From Holophagaceae bacterium (GTDB lineage Bacteria; Acidobacteriota; Holophagae; Holophagales; Holophagaceae): a DNA stretch of 64,000 nucleotides. The translations under genes and the position numbers were made by a program. The stretch is taken from positions 62,001 to 126,000 of the forward strand of contig JADJVL010000018.1 in the NCBI GenBank assembly GCA_016710635.1, written 5' to 3'. Under the pieces are notes generated by a model, which saw only the letters and a program-made list of their open reading frames with translations, had not been told where the DNA came from and searched no databases. The first letter of the stretch is position 1. Each line of letters begins with the position of its first letter. Below, one piece after another: positions 50,096 to 58,551 of this stretch.

Positions 50096-51361
50096 ATGAG
50101 CCCGGTCCTCACCGCCCTTCCCGCGCCCCTGCTCCAGGGCAGCCTCGCCCTGCGCGCGGAAGCGGCCCTGGAGGCCATCGCCGCGGATCTGGTGAAGGTC
50201 CCGGTCCGGGATCCGGCGCGGCGGGACCACGGCCTGGCGGGCGGCGGCGCCGGCGTCGTGCTCGCCATGGCCGGCCTCGCCGACGCCGGGTACATACGGC
50301 CGGGCGAGGGCCAGATCCTGGCCCGCCTGGAGCAGGCCGTCTCCGGCCTCGGCGAAGCCCATCACCACGCGGGGCTCTTCGGCGGCTTCACCGGCACCGC
50401 CTGGGTGGTGGAGCACCTCCAGGACGGCTTCCTGGATCCGGATCCCGGGCTGAACGATGGGATCGACGAGGCGCTGCTGGAGCGCCTTCGTTGCGGCGAT
50501 GGCCCAGCGCAGCACGACCTCGTGGACGGGCTCGCGGGCCTTGGGGTCTACGGCCTGGAGCGCTTCCCCTTCGGCCGCTCGGCCGAACTGCTGGAGACCC
50601 TGCTCGACGTCCTCGAGTGGCGGGCCTCCTGGTCCGATCAAGGCGCGTGCTGGCCGGCCCCGGAGCTCCCGCAGGACCTGCTCGCCGCCCGGGGCCTGAC
50701 GCCGTCCCAGGCGGGCACGGTGGATCTGGGCCTGTCCCATGGCGTGCCCGGCATCCTGGCGGTCCTCGCCGGTCTTCTGGCCCTGGGCCTCGGCGGCCAG
50801 CGGGCTCGCACCCTCCTCGAAGCAGGGGTGGCGTGGCTGCTGGCCCAGGAGGGCACGGACGACGGGCGCTCCCATTTCACCGACGCCATCCGGCCCCGAG
50901 ATCCGGCGCGGCGCTCCTGCCGCCTCGCCTGGTGCTACGGCGACCCGGGCGTGGCCCTAGCCCTCGGGCTGGCGGGCCGCCACGCCGGGGAGCCCGCCTG
51001 GACGGCCAAGGCCCTGGAACTCATGGAGACCGCCGCCCGGCGGTCCATCCAGGACTCCGGCGTGCACGACCCCATGCTCTGCCATGGGGCGATGGGCGTC
51101 GCCCACGCCTTCCACCGCTTTCACCGGGACACCGGCCGCGCGACCTTCCGCCGCGCCGCGCTGGACTGGACGGAGCACGCCCTCCACTTCCACGAGGAGG
51201 GCGCCGGCATCGGCGGCTTCCACCGCTTCACCCGGGGCGAACGGATCAGCGATCCCACTCTGCTCGAGGGTTCCGCGGGCCTGGCGCTTGGGCTGCTCGC
51301 CGGCCTCGGGACCGGAGAGCCGACCTGGGACCGTTGCCTGCTCTACTCCCTGCCCGTGTAA
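50096..51361 (+). CDS. lanC: Lanthipeptide cyclase LanC (copy 2)
   Basis: This is a 421-residue cyclase from ATG 50096 (MSPVLTALPAP); the longer frame runs through the precursor and hairpin and is rejected. LanC motifs are complete: DLGLSHGVPGILA, LAWCYGDPGVALA and LCHGAMGVAHAF, giving both zinc Cys and the zinc His. It resembles copy 1 in architecture and motif order but is clearly diverged. Standing beside precursor 2, it may be dedicated to that core while sharing LanB. It converges with uvrA 9 bp away, the right border of the locus. Confidence 0.92.
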   Translation: MSPVLTALPAPLLQGSLALRAEAALEAIAADLVKVPVRDPARRDHGLAGGGAGVVLAMAGLADAGYIRPGEGQILARLEQAVSGLGEAHHHAGLFGGFTGTAWVVEHLQDGFLDPDPGLNDGIDEALLERLRCGDGPAQHDLVDGLAGLGVYGLERFPFGRSAELLETLLDVLEWRASWSDQGACWPAPELPQDLLAARGLTPSQAGTVDLGLSHGVPGILAVLAGLLALGLGGQRARTLLEAGVAWLLAQEGTDDGRSHFTDAIRPRDPARRSCRLAWCYGDPGVALALGLAGRHAGEPAWTAKALELMETAARRSIQDSGVHDPMLCHGAMGVAHAFHRFHRDTGRATFRRAALDWTEHALHFHEEGAGIGGFHRFTRGERISDPTLLEGSAGLALGLLAGLGTGEPTWDRCLLYSLPV

Positions 51362-51364
51362 AGC

Positions 51365-51389
51365 GGCGCCTCACTTCAGGTAAGGCGCC
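51365..51389. terminator. Possible bidirectional hairpin between lanC2 and uvrA
   Basis: GGCGCCT (51365-51371) and AGGCGCC (51383-51389) form a 7-bp stem across an 11-nt loop at the convergent end of the two genes, overlapping the uvrA stop. No T-tract follows on either strand, so terminator function is weakly supported. Confidence 0.3.
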
Positions 51390-54217
51390 AGGTACTTCCC
51401 CGTGATGCTCTTGCGGTGCCTGGCGATCTGCTCCGGCGTGCCGACGGCGAGGATCTCGCCCCCTTCGCCGCCGCCTTCGGGCCCCAGGTCCACGATCCAG
51501 TCGGCGGTCTTGATGACGTCCAGGTTGTGCTCGATGACGATGACCGTGTTGCCCGTGTCCACCAGGCGGTTCACGACCTCCAGCAGCTTCTGGATGTCCT
51601 TCAGGTGCAGGCCCGTGGTGGGCTCGTCGAGGATGTAGACCGTGCGGCCGGTGGCGCGCTTGCTGAGCTCCTTGCCGAGCTTCACGCGCTGGGCCTCGCC
51701 CCCCGAGAGGGTCGTCGCGCTCTGGCCCAGGCGGATGTAGCCTAGCCCCACATCCACCAGGGTCGCCAGCTTGTTGGCCAGCACCGGGATGGGGCCGAAG
51801 AGTTCCAGGGCCTCCTCCACGGTCATGGCGAGGACTTCAGAGATGCTCTTGCCCTTGTAGTGGACCTCCAGGGTCTCCCGGTTGTAGCGCTTGCCCTTGC
51901 ACTGCTCGCAAGTGACATAGACGTCCGGCAGGAAGTGCATCTCGATGCGGAGCACGCCGTCCCCTTCGCACTTCTCGCAGCGCCCGCCCCGCACGTTGAA
52001 GCTGAAGCGGCCCGGCGCATAACCCCTCGCCTTGCTCTCCGGCAGCTGGGCGAAGAGCTCCCGCAGGGGCGTGAAGAGGCCCGTGTAGGTGGCGGGATTG
52101 GAGCGCGGCGTCCGCCCGATGGGCGCCTGGTCGATGTCGATGACCTTGTCGATGAGCTCGAGGCCTTCCACCGCCTTGTGCTTGCCCACCACGTGGACGC
52201 CCTGGTGGAGCTGGTTCGCGAGGGCCTTGTACAGGATTTCGTTCACGAGGGTGCTCTTGCCCGAGCCCGAAACGCCGGTGACGCAGGTGAAGAGGCCGAT
52301 GGGGAAGGCGGCATCCACGCCCTTGAGGTTGTTCTCCGAGGCCCCAAGCACCTCCAGGTGGCCGCGGCCGGCGCGGCGGCGCTTGCGGGGGATCGCGATG
52401 GCGTCCCGGCCCGACAGGAAGTCGCCGGTGATGGAGCCCTTCGTCTTGGCGATCTCCTTGGGCGTCCCCTGGGCCACGATCATGCCGCCGTGCTCGCCGG
52501 CGCCCGGGCCCATGTCCACCACGTGGTCCGCCGCCAGGATGGTCTCCAGGTCATGCTCCACCACCAGCACCGTGTTGCCCAGGTCGCGCATCTCCTGCAG
52601 GGTGCGCAGCAGCTTCTGGTTGTCCCGCTGGTGCAGGCCGATGCTGGGCTCGTCCAGCACGTACATCACGCCCTGGAGCTTGGAGCCGATCTGGGTCGCG
52701 AGGCGGATGCGCTGGCCTTCGCCCCCGGAGAGGGTCGCCGCGCTGCGGTCCAGGGTGAGGTAGCCGAGGCCCACGTCGTCGAGGAAGCCCAGGCGCTCGC
52801 GGATCTCCTTCAGCACCTTTTCGGCGATGGCCGCGTCCTTGCCCTGGAGGGCCAGGTCGCCGAACCAGCTCCGCGATTCCCGCACGCTCATGGCGGTGAG
52901 GTCGGCGATGTGCCGGCCCGCCACCAGGACCGCCAGCATCTCGGGCTTCAGGCGCCGGCCCCCGCAAGCCTCGCAGGGGATGATGCGCATGGACTCCTCC
53001 ATGTCCGCGCGGATCTCCTCGCTGCTGGTCTCCCGGTAGCGGCGGTCCAGATTGCCCACGATGCCTTCGAAGGCGTGGGTGAAGTCGTAGCGGTTGCGCT
53101 TGTTTTCGTAACTGAAGCGCAGCTCCTTGCCGCCGGTGCCGTGCAGGAGGATGCGCTTGACCTCGGCGCCGAGCTTCTTCCAGGGCGCGTCCAGGCTGAA
53201 CTTGAAGCGCTTGGCCAACTGCTCCATCATCTGCGCCCGCCAGCCGTCGCCGTCCACGCTCTTCCACCCCGAGGCCTGGATGGCGCCTTCGTTGATGCTC
53301 AGATCCGGGTTCGGGATGATGAGCTCCTCGGCGAACTGGCGCTTGAAGCCCAGGCCGTCGCAGGTTTCGCAGGCGCCGTAGGGCGAGTTGAAGGAGAAGC
53401 TCCTCGGCTCCAGCTCCGGCAGGCCGAGGCCGAAGCGGGCGCAGGTGGTGTTGTTGCAGGCCAGCTTGGAGGAGAAGAGCGCCTCCCGCGCGCCGTCGCC
53501 TTCGCCGAAGGTGATCAGGGCCGCGCCTTCGCTCAGGTTGCAGGCGATCTCCAGGCTGTCGGCGAGGCGGGTGGAGATGCCTTCCGCGACCTTCAGCCGG
53601 TCGATGACCACCTCGATGGTGTGCTTCTTCTGCTTGTCCAGGTCCGGCAGGCCTTCGGTGAGGTCCAGCATGGCGCCGTTCACCCGGGCGCGGATGTAGC
53701 CGCGCTTCATGAGGTCCTGGAGGAGTTTCTTGTATTCGCCCTTCCGGCCCCTCACCACCGGCGCCATGAGCTGCAATTTCGTCCCGGCGGGCTGGGCCAG
53801 GATCTGGTCCGCCATTTCCTGGATGGTCTGGGAGGCGATGGGCCGCGCGCAGGTCATGCACTGGGCCTTCCCGGCCCGGGCGAAGAGGAGGCGCAGGTAG
53901 TCGTAGATCTCCGTGACCGTCGCCACCGTGGAGCGCGGGTTCTTGGAGGTGGTCTTCTGCTCGATGGAGATGGCGGGACTGAGTCCTTCGATGGAGTCCA
54001 CGTCGGGCTTCTCCATCTGGTCCAGGAACTGCCGCGCATAGGCCGAGAGGCTCTCCACGTAGCGGCGCTGCCCTTCGGCGTAGAGGGTGTCGAAGGCGAG
54101 GCTCGACTTGCCGCTGCCGGAGAGGCCCGTGATCACCACGAGCTGGTTCCGCGGCAGGACCAGATCAAGGTTCTTGAGGTTGTGCTCGCGGGCGCCCTTG
54201 ATGGTGATGCTGTCCAT
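51371..54217 (-). CDS. uvrA: Excinuclease ABC subunit A
   Basis: This is a 948-residue UvrA of normal length. It has two ABC modules: the first Walker A GLSGSGKSSLAFDTLYAEG and ABC signature LSGGEGQRIRLA, the second GVSGSGKSTLVNEILY and LSGGEAQRVKLGKEL. Zinc motifs CETCDGLG and CEKCEGDG...CEQCKGKRYN are present. It recognises DNA damage with UvrB in nucleotide excision repair. It is a housekeeping gene and marks the right border of the lanthipeptide locus. Confidence 0.98.
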   Translation of the reverse strand: MDSITIKGAREHNLKNLDLVLPRNQLVVITGLSGSGKSSLAFDTLYAEGQRRYVESLSAYARQFLDQMEKPDVDSIEGLSPAISIEQKTTSKNPRSTVATVTEIYDYLRLLFARAGKAQCMTCARPIASQTIQEMADQILAQPAGTKLQLMAPVVRGRKGEYKKLLQDLMKRGYIRARVNGAMLDLTEGLPDLDKQKKHTIEVVIDRLKVAEGISTRLADSLEIACNLSEGAALITFGEGDGAREALFSSKLACNNTTCARFGLGLPELEPRSFSFNSPYGACETCDGLGFKRQFAEELIIPNPDLSINEGAIQASGWKSVDGDGWRAQMMEQLAKRFKFSLDAPWKKLGAEVKRILLHGTGGKELRFSYENKRNRYDFTHAFEGIVGNLDRRYRETSSEEIRADMEESMRIIPCEACGGRRLKPEMLAVLVAGRHIADLTAMSVRESRSWFGDLALQGKDAAIAEKVLKEIRERLGFLDDVGLGYLTLDRSAATLSGGEGQRIRLATQIGSKLQGVMYVLDEPSIGLHQRDNQKLLRTLQEMRDLGNTVLVVEHDLETILAADHVVDMGPGAGEHGGMIVAQGTPKEIAKTKGSITGDFLSGRDAIAIPRKRRRAGRGHLEVLGASENNLKGVDAAFPIGLFTCVTGVSGSGKSTLVNEILYKALANQLHQGVHVVGKHKAVEGLELIDKVIDIDQAPIGRTPRSNPATYTGLFTPLRELFAQLPESKARGYAPGRFSFNVRGGRCEKCEGDGVLRIEMHFLPDVYVTCEQCKGKRYNRETLEVHYKGKSISEVLAMTVEEALELFGPIPVLANKLATLVDVGLGYIRLGQSATTLSGGEAQRVKLGKELSKRATGRTVYILDEPTTGLHLKDIQKLLEVVNRLVDTGNTVIVIEHNLDVIKTADWIVDLGPEGGGEGGEILAVGTPEQIARHRKSITGKYLAPYLK

Positions 54218-54293
54218 CCATCCATCATCCCCTGGCGAGGCTCCGGCTTGTTCGCCTTTTTTCCGTCAACCCTGGACAACCTAAGATGGAGCC

Positions 54294-55190
54294 ATGCAGT
54301 CCCTTGAATTCACCCTCGCCCTTCACCGGTCCCTGGAGGCCCGGTGCGCACGCCTGGACGAGGCCACGGCCCCGCCCGCGTGGTGGCTGGAGCCTGGGCA
54401 CCTGCATGACGCCCGCGTCGCCACCCGGCGCCTGCGGGCGGTGGTGGAGCTCCTGGACCCGGAGGTCTATCCCCGCCTGAAGGCCGCGGGCCGCGGGCTG
54501 CGCGACTTCACCCGGGCCCTGGGCGGCCGCCGCGAATTGGATGTGTTTCGGGCCCTCCTGGAAGGGCTCCACGCCCAGGCGGCCTTCGACCTGCAACGGG
54601 CGAGCGCCGAGCACCTCATCGAGGCCCTCGACCGGCGGCGCGCCAAGGCCGCCCGGGGCCTCGCCGGCGATCTGGAGAAGGTGGATCCTGCGGACTGGAA
54701 GCGCCTGCTGGAGGTCGAGAGCCTGCCCCGCCCCTTCCATGCCCCGCCCGCCGCCGAGACCGCCTGGGAGGGCCTCCGGACGCCCCTGGAAGCGGCCCTC
54801 GAAGCCCTCCGGGGCCTCGCCAAGGGCGAGGACATCGAAGCCCTGCACGCCGCCCGGGTGAAGCTCAAGCGCGCGCGCTACCGCCTGGAGATCCTCGGCG
54901 AGAGCTTTCCCGCGCCCCCGGTCCTCTGCCTCGCCAGGCTGAAGGGCCTCCAGGACGCCCTCGGTGACCACCACGACATGGCCCTGCTGGAAGCCTTCCT
55001 CTGGGAGCGGCAGGCGGAACTCGCCGCTGCGGGCTTCCGGGTGCTGGCCTCCTCCCTCCTCGAACTCGTCGGCATGGCGGCGGAGGCCCGCCACCGGGCC
55101 TACGGCGCGCTGGGCACCGCCCTCCAGGACCTGCGTCCCGCCGCGTGGGTGAAGGAGCTGCGCGCCGAGCTCGCGGGAGGCCCCGGGTGA
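54294..55190 (+). CDS. CHAD-domain protein
   Basis: This 298-residue helical protein carries the CHAD pattern: HLHDARVATRRLRAVVELL near residue 40 and ALHAARVKLKRARYRLEIL near 185, with repeated conserved His and Arg. Such domains bind inorganic polyphosphate. There is no adjacent CYTH domain. Its stop overlaps the kinase GTG start by 3 bases (GTGA), so both are made together, which hints at a link between polyphosphate and the sensor kinase. Confidence 0.88.
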   Translation: MQSLEFTLALHRSLEARCARLDEATAPPAWWLEPGHLHDARVATRRLRAVVELLDPEVYPRLKAAGRGLRDFTRALGGRRELDVFRALLEGLHAQAAFDLQRASAEHLIEALDRRRAKAARGLAGDLEKVDPADWKRLLEVESLPRPFHAPPAAETAWEGLRTPLEAALEALRGLAKGEDIEALHAARVKLKRARYRLEILGESFPAPPVLCLARLKGLQDALGDHHDMALLEAFLWERQAELAAAGFRVLASSLLELVGMAAEARHRAYGALGTALQDLRPAAWVKELRAELAGGPG

Positions 55191-56782
55191 GGCTGCGTCC
55201 CTTCCAGTGGCTGCGGAGCCTCCACGCCAAGCTCTTCCTGGTCACCGCCCTGGTCACCAGCGTGCTGACGGTGGCCGTGGCCTTCTCCATCACCCGGAAT
55301 TCCCGGGCCGAGATGGAGGGCTACTCCCGGGGCCTGGCCCTCCAGACCGCCCAGGCGGTGGAGACGGAGATCATCGAGCGGGATCCCACCTTCCAGAACC
55401 CGAGGGCCATCGAGGAAGTGCTGGGTAGTCTCGCGGGGCCCGACCACAGCATCTTCCAGATCGATGTCTTCAGGCGCTCGAAGGAGGACCCCGACCGCAT
55501 CGAGCTGATGACCTCCTCCGGGGACGACGCGACCATCTCGTGGGGCCAGGACCTGGCCCCGATGGTGGATCTGAAGGAGGCCAAGTCCGAACTGGTGGAC
55601 CTGACCACCGGCAACAAGGCCTGGAAGATCTTCCATCCCATCCGCAGCAAGGCCTATGGTCGGGCCAACGTCGGGCTCATCCGCGTCTACTGCGACCTGG
55701 AACGCTGGGAGGACGTGTGGCGGGCGAACCTCCGCCGCACCCTCAACACCCTGCCCCTCGTGGTGCTCGGCGAGTTCATCCTCCTCTATGTGGTCCTGGG
55801 CATCTTCGTCCACGACCCGCTGAAGGCGGTCACCGACGCCATGGGACGCGTGGAGATGGGCGAGGCCGGCGCCCGGGCCGTTGTCCACCGCAAGGACGAG
55901 CTGGGCCTCATCGCCGACCGCTTCAACGACATGGCGGACCGCCTCCAGGCCGCCTCCCTGGAGCGGGAAGGCCTCATCGAGGAGATCCAGGGCTTCAACC
56001 AGAACCTCCAGGGCCGCATCGACGAGGCCCTGCAGGAGCTGCAGGACCGCAACCGGGAGCTGCAGGAGGCCCTGGCGGGGAACTCCCTCCTGCGGGAGGA
56101 GCTGAGCCAGCAGGAGCGGCTGGCGGTGGCGGGCCAGCTCACGGCGGCCTTCGCCCACGAGGTCGGCACGCCCCTCAACCTCGTCAACGGCCACATCCAG
56201 ATGCTCCGCGGCCAGGGGGACCTTTCGGACAAGGCACAGGAGCGCCTCGGCACCATCCACGCCCAGATCGAGCGGGTGGGCGACATCGTGCGCAAGCTCC
56301 TCGACATCACCCGCCGCCCCCAGCTCAACCGCGAAGCCCTGCATCTGGGCGCCCTCCTCGACGAGCTGCAGCGGCTCTGGGCGCCCACCCTGCAGGCCCA
56401 TCGCGTGGCGGTGAACACGGAGGCCCCGCCGGACTGCGTCCTGGAGGCCGACCGCAAGCAGATGGAGCAGCTCTTCATCAACCTCGTGAACAACGCCGTC
56501 GACGCCCTGCCCGGCGGCGGCCTCATCACCATCCGCGCCTTCCAGGAAGGCATGAACGGGGACTGGCGCATCGAGGTCACGGACACCGGCGCCGGCATTC
56601 CCGCCGCGGTGCTGCCGCAGGTCTTCAAGCCCATGTTCACCACCAAGCCCGAAGGCAAGGGCACCGGCCTCGGCCTGCCCATCTGCCGGGAGATCGTCCG
56701 CAGCCACGGCGGCGACATCGCCATCCGCAGCGTCGAGGGCCAGGGGACGACGGTGAGCTTCACGCTGCCCAAGCCCGCCTGA
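55187..56782 (+). CDS. Sensor histidine kinase with HAMP domain
   Basis: This is a 531-residue kinase from GTG 55187, preceded by GGAGG. Two membrane helices (about 15-35 and 185-207) flank a periplasmic sensing domain. A HAMP region (about 207-260) and coiled coil (265-315) lead to HisKA with the acceptor His in AAFAHEVGTPLNLVNGH, and HATPase with NLVNNAVDAL, DTGAGIP and GTGLGLPICREI. No response regulator gene is adjacent. It resembles NtrB/ZraS-type kinases that partner sigma-54 activators, one of which lies at the right edge of the window. Confidence 0.9.
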   Translation: MRLRPFQWLRSLHAKLFLVTALVTSVLTVAVAFSITRNSRAEMEGYSRGLALQTAQAVETEIIERDPTFQNPRAIEEVLGSLAGPDHSIFQIDVFRRSKEDPDRIELMTSSGDDATISWGQDLAPMVDLKEAKSELVDLTTGNKAWKIFHPIRSKAYGRANVGLIRVYCDLERWEDVWRANLRRTLNTLPLVVLGEFILLYVVLGIFVHDPLKAVTDAMGRVEMGEAGARAVVHRKDELGLIADRFNDMADRLQAASLEREGLIEEIQGFNQNLQGRIDEALQELQDRNRELQEALAGNSLLREELSQQERLAVAGQLTAAFAHEVGTPLNLVNGHIQMLRGQGDLSDKAQERLGTIHAQIERVGDIVRKLLDITRRPQLNREALHLGALLDELQRLWAPTLQAHRVAVNTEAPPDCVLEADRKQMEQLFINLVNNAVDALPGGGLITIRAFQEGMNGDWRIEVTDTGAGIPAAVLPQVFKPMFTTKPEGKGTGLGLPICREIVRSHGGDIAIRSVEGQGTTVSFTLPKPA

Positions 56783-56813
56783 TCGGGCGGACCCCTGCCC
56801 GTGCAGGCCTGCG

Positions 56814-57602
56814 TCAGAGGTCCACCACCTCGAGGCTTTCCAACGGCTCCTCCAGGAACCGGCCGCCGACTTCCTGCAGGCGGCTGCCGGCGTCCGTCAG
56901 CAGGATGCGCAAGCGGCCGCGGCCTTCCCCGTGGAAGCCCAGGGAAGCACCCAGCAGGGACCCCACAGTCCGCGCCGTGACCTCGCCGCTGTCGATCCAC
57001 CGGGTACCCGGACGGGCCTGCTCCAGGCTCGCCTTGAGCACGGGATAGTGGGTGCAGCCCAGCACGACGGTGCGGACCTCCTCGGGCAGGACCGCAAGGT
57101 AGCGGCGGCAGACTTCCACGGTGATGGGGTCGTCCAGCCAGCCCTCCTCCGCGAGGCCCACCAGCAGCGGGCAGGCGGCGCTGTGCACGGCCTTGCCCGG
57201 GGCGCGGGCGAGGATGGCGGCCTCGTAGGCGCCGCTCTGGACCGTGGCGATGGTGCCGATGACCCCCACGGCGCCGTCGGCCTTCGAGGCCGCTTCCGCG
57301 CCGGGTTCGATGACGCCGACCACCGGCACCGGGCTCGCGGCCTGGAGGGCCGGCAGGCCGTGGGCGGAGGCGGTGTTGCAGGCGATGATCAGGAGCTTGG
57401 GGTCGTAGCGCTGGAGGAGGGCCCCGGCCTGCAGGGTGTAGCGCTCGATGGTGCCGTGGCTCTTGGTGCCGTAGGGCACCCGGGCCGTATCCCCGAGGTA
57501 GACGATGTTCTCCCCCGGCAGCAGGCGGCGCAGGGCGTGCACCACCGTGAGGCCACCGATGCCGCTGTCAAAGACGCCGAGGGGGCGGTTGTCCGTGATC
57601 AC
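56814..57602 (-). CDS. murI: Glutamate racemase
   Basis: This 262-residue enzyme makes D-glutamate for peptidoglycan. The two catalytic Cys are in ACNTASAHGL and LGCTHYPVL; GVFDSGIGGLTV is the N-terminal signature. The start is GTG 57602 (VITDNRPLGVFDSG), overlapping the prmA stop by 4 bp (GTGA). Length fits the family. Confidence 0.95.
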   Translation of the reverse strand: MITDNRPLGVFDSGIGGLTVVHALRRLLPGENIVYLGDTARVPYGTKSHGTIERYTLQAGALLQRYDPKLLIIACNTASAHGLPALQAASPVPVVGVIEPGAEAASKADGAVGVIGTIATVQSGAYEAAILARAPGKAVHSAACPLLVGLAEEGWLDDPITVEVCRRYLAVLPEEVRTVVLGCTHYPVLKASLEQARPGTRWIDSGEVTARTVGSLLGASLGFHGEGRGRLRILLTDAGSRLQEVGGRFLEEPLESLEVVDL

Positions 57603-58465
57603 GCGCGCTCCGCGAGGATGGCGATCCACGCGCCTTCGCGCAGCACCTCCAGGGGCTTGAAGCCGTGGGCGGCGAGGCTCACGAAGGCCTCGTCCTCACG
57701 CTCCCCGAGGATGCCGCTGGCGATGAGGCGCTGGCCGGGCTCCGTGAGGTCGGCCATGGCCGGCAGCAGCTCCTGGATGGTCTCCAGCAGGATGTTGGCC
57801 AGGAGCAGGGCGTAGGGCCCCTTCACCTTTGGATGGTCCAGTAGGCCCACGAAGTGCTGGAAGGGCGTGTGTCCGTCGAGGGAACCGGCGTTCAGCGCGA
57901 TGAACTCGGTCATGGCGGGCCCACAGTCCGGGTCGTTGTCGAAGGCGGTGATGTCGCGGGCCCCCAGCAGGAAGGCCGTGAGGGCGAGGATCCCCGTGCC
58001 CGCGCCGATGTCGAGGACGGGACCCCTCAGCTCGCCGCGCTCCGCCAGGCGTTCCAGGAGCTCCATGCAGAGCCGGGTGGTCTCATGGCCGCCGGTGCCG
58101 AAGGCGAGGCCCGGGTTCACCACGATGGGGGTGCGGCCCGCCGGCGCGGGGCCGGCTTCCCAGAGGGGCTGGATGTGGAAGCCCTTCCCCACCTCGATGG
58201 CACCGAAGCCTTCGCGGCTCTTGGCCAGCCAGTCCTCGTCGGCGAAGGCTTCCGCCTCCAGCAGGGCCACGCCGGGAAAGGCGGCCAGACCCCGCGGGTC
58301 CGGCCCCTCGAGGCCGGGCGGGAAGTAGGCGTAATAGGCGTGGGGCGGATCCGCGTCCCGGTACATGGCCGAGGCACCGGCTTCCAGGAGCCAGCCCTCC
58401 AGGGCCTCCTCGCCCTCGGGGGGCACGGACAGGCGCCAGCGGAGATGGGCAGGGGCTTCGGTCAT
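57599..58465 (-). CDS. prmA: Ribosomal protein L11 methyltransferase
   Basis: This is a 288-residue PrmA. SAM-binding LDIGAGTGILALTAFLLG, the family motif NPGLAFGTGGHETTRL, and LANILLETIQELLP (the NxL/I catalytic-region motif) are present. It trimethylates residues of ribosomal protein L11. ATG 58465 fits the family start (MTEAPAHLRWRLSVPPEG). It is coupled to murI. Confidence 0.93.
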   Translation of the reverse strand: MTEAPAHLRWRLSVPPEGEEALEGWLLEAGASAMYRDADPPHAYYAYFPPGLEGPDPRGLAAFPGVALLEAEAFADEDWLAKSREGFGAIEVGKGFHIQPLWEAGPAPAGRTPIVVNPGLAFGTGGHETTRLCMELLERLAERGELRGPVLDIGAGTGILALTAFLLGARDITAFDNDPDCGPAMTEFIALNAGSLDGHTPFQHFVGLLDHPKVKGPYALLLANILLETIQELLPAMADLTEPGQRLIASGILGEREDEAFVSLAAHGFKPLEVLREGAWIAILAERA

Positions 58466-58512
58466 GCCTCCAGCGTAGCGGCCGCCGGAGGGCCCCGCCC
58501 AGGGAAAGGCCA

Positions 58513-58532
58513 GCCCCGGCCGGGACCGGGGC
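58513..58532 (-). terminator. Possible terminator downstream of the PHP/PKD protein gene
   Basis: GCCCCGG (58513-58519) and CCGGGGC (58526-58532) form a 7-bp GC stem with a 6-nt loop, 20 bp beyond the stop of the minus-strand gene. Only a short T run (CCTTTCC) follows. Confidence 0.35.
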
Positions 58533-58551
58533 GGACCTTCGCGCGGCAGGC

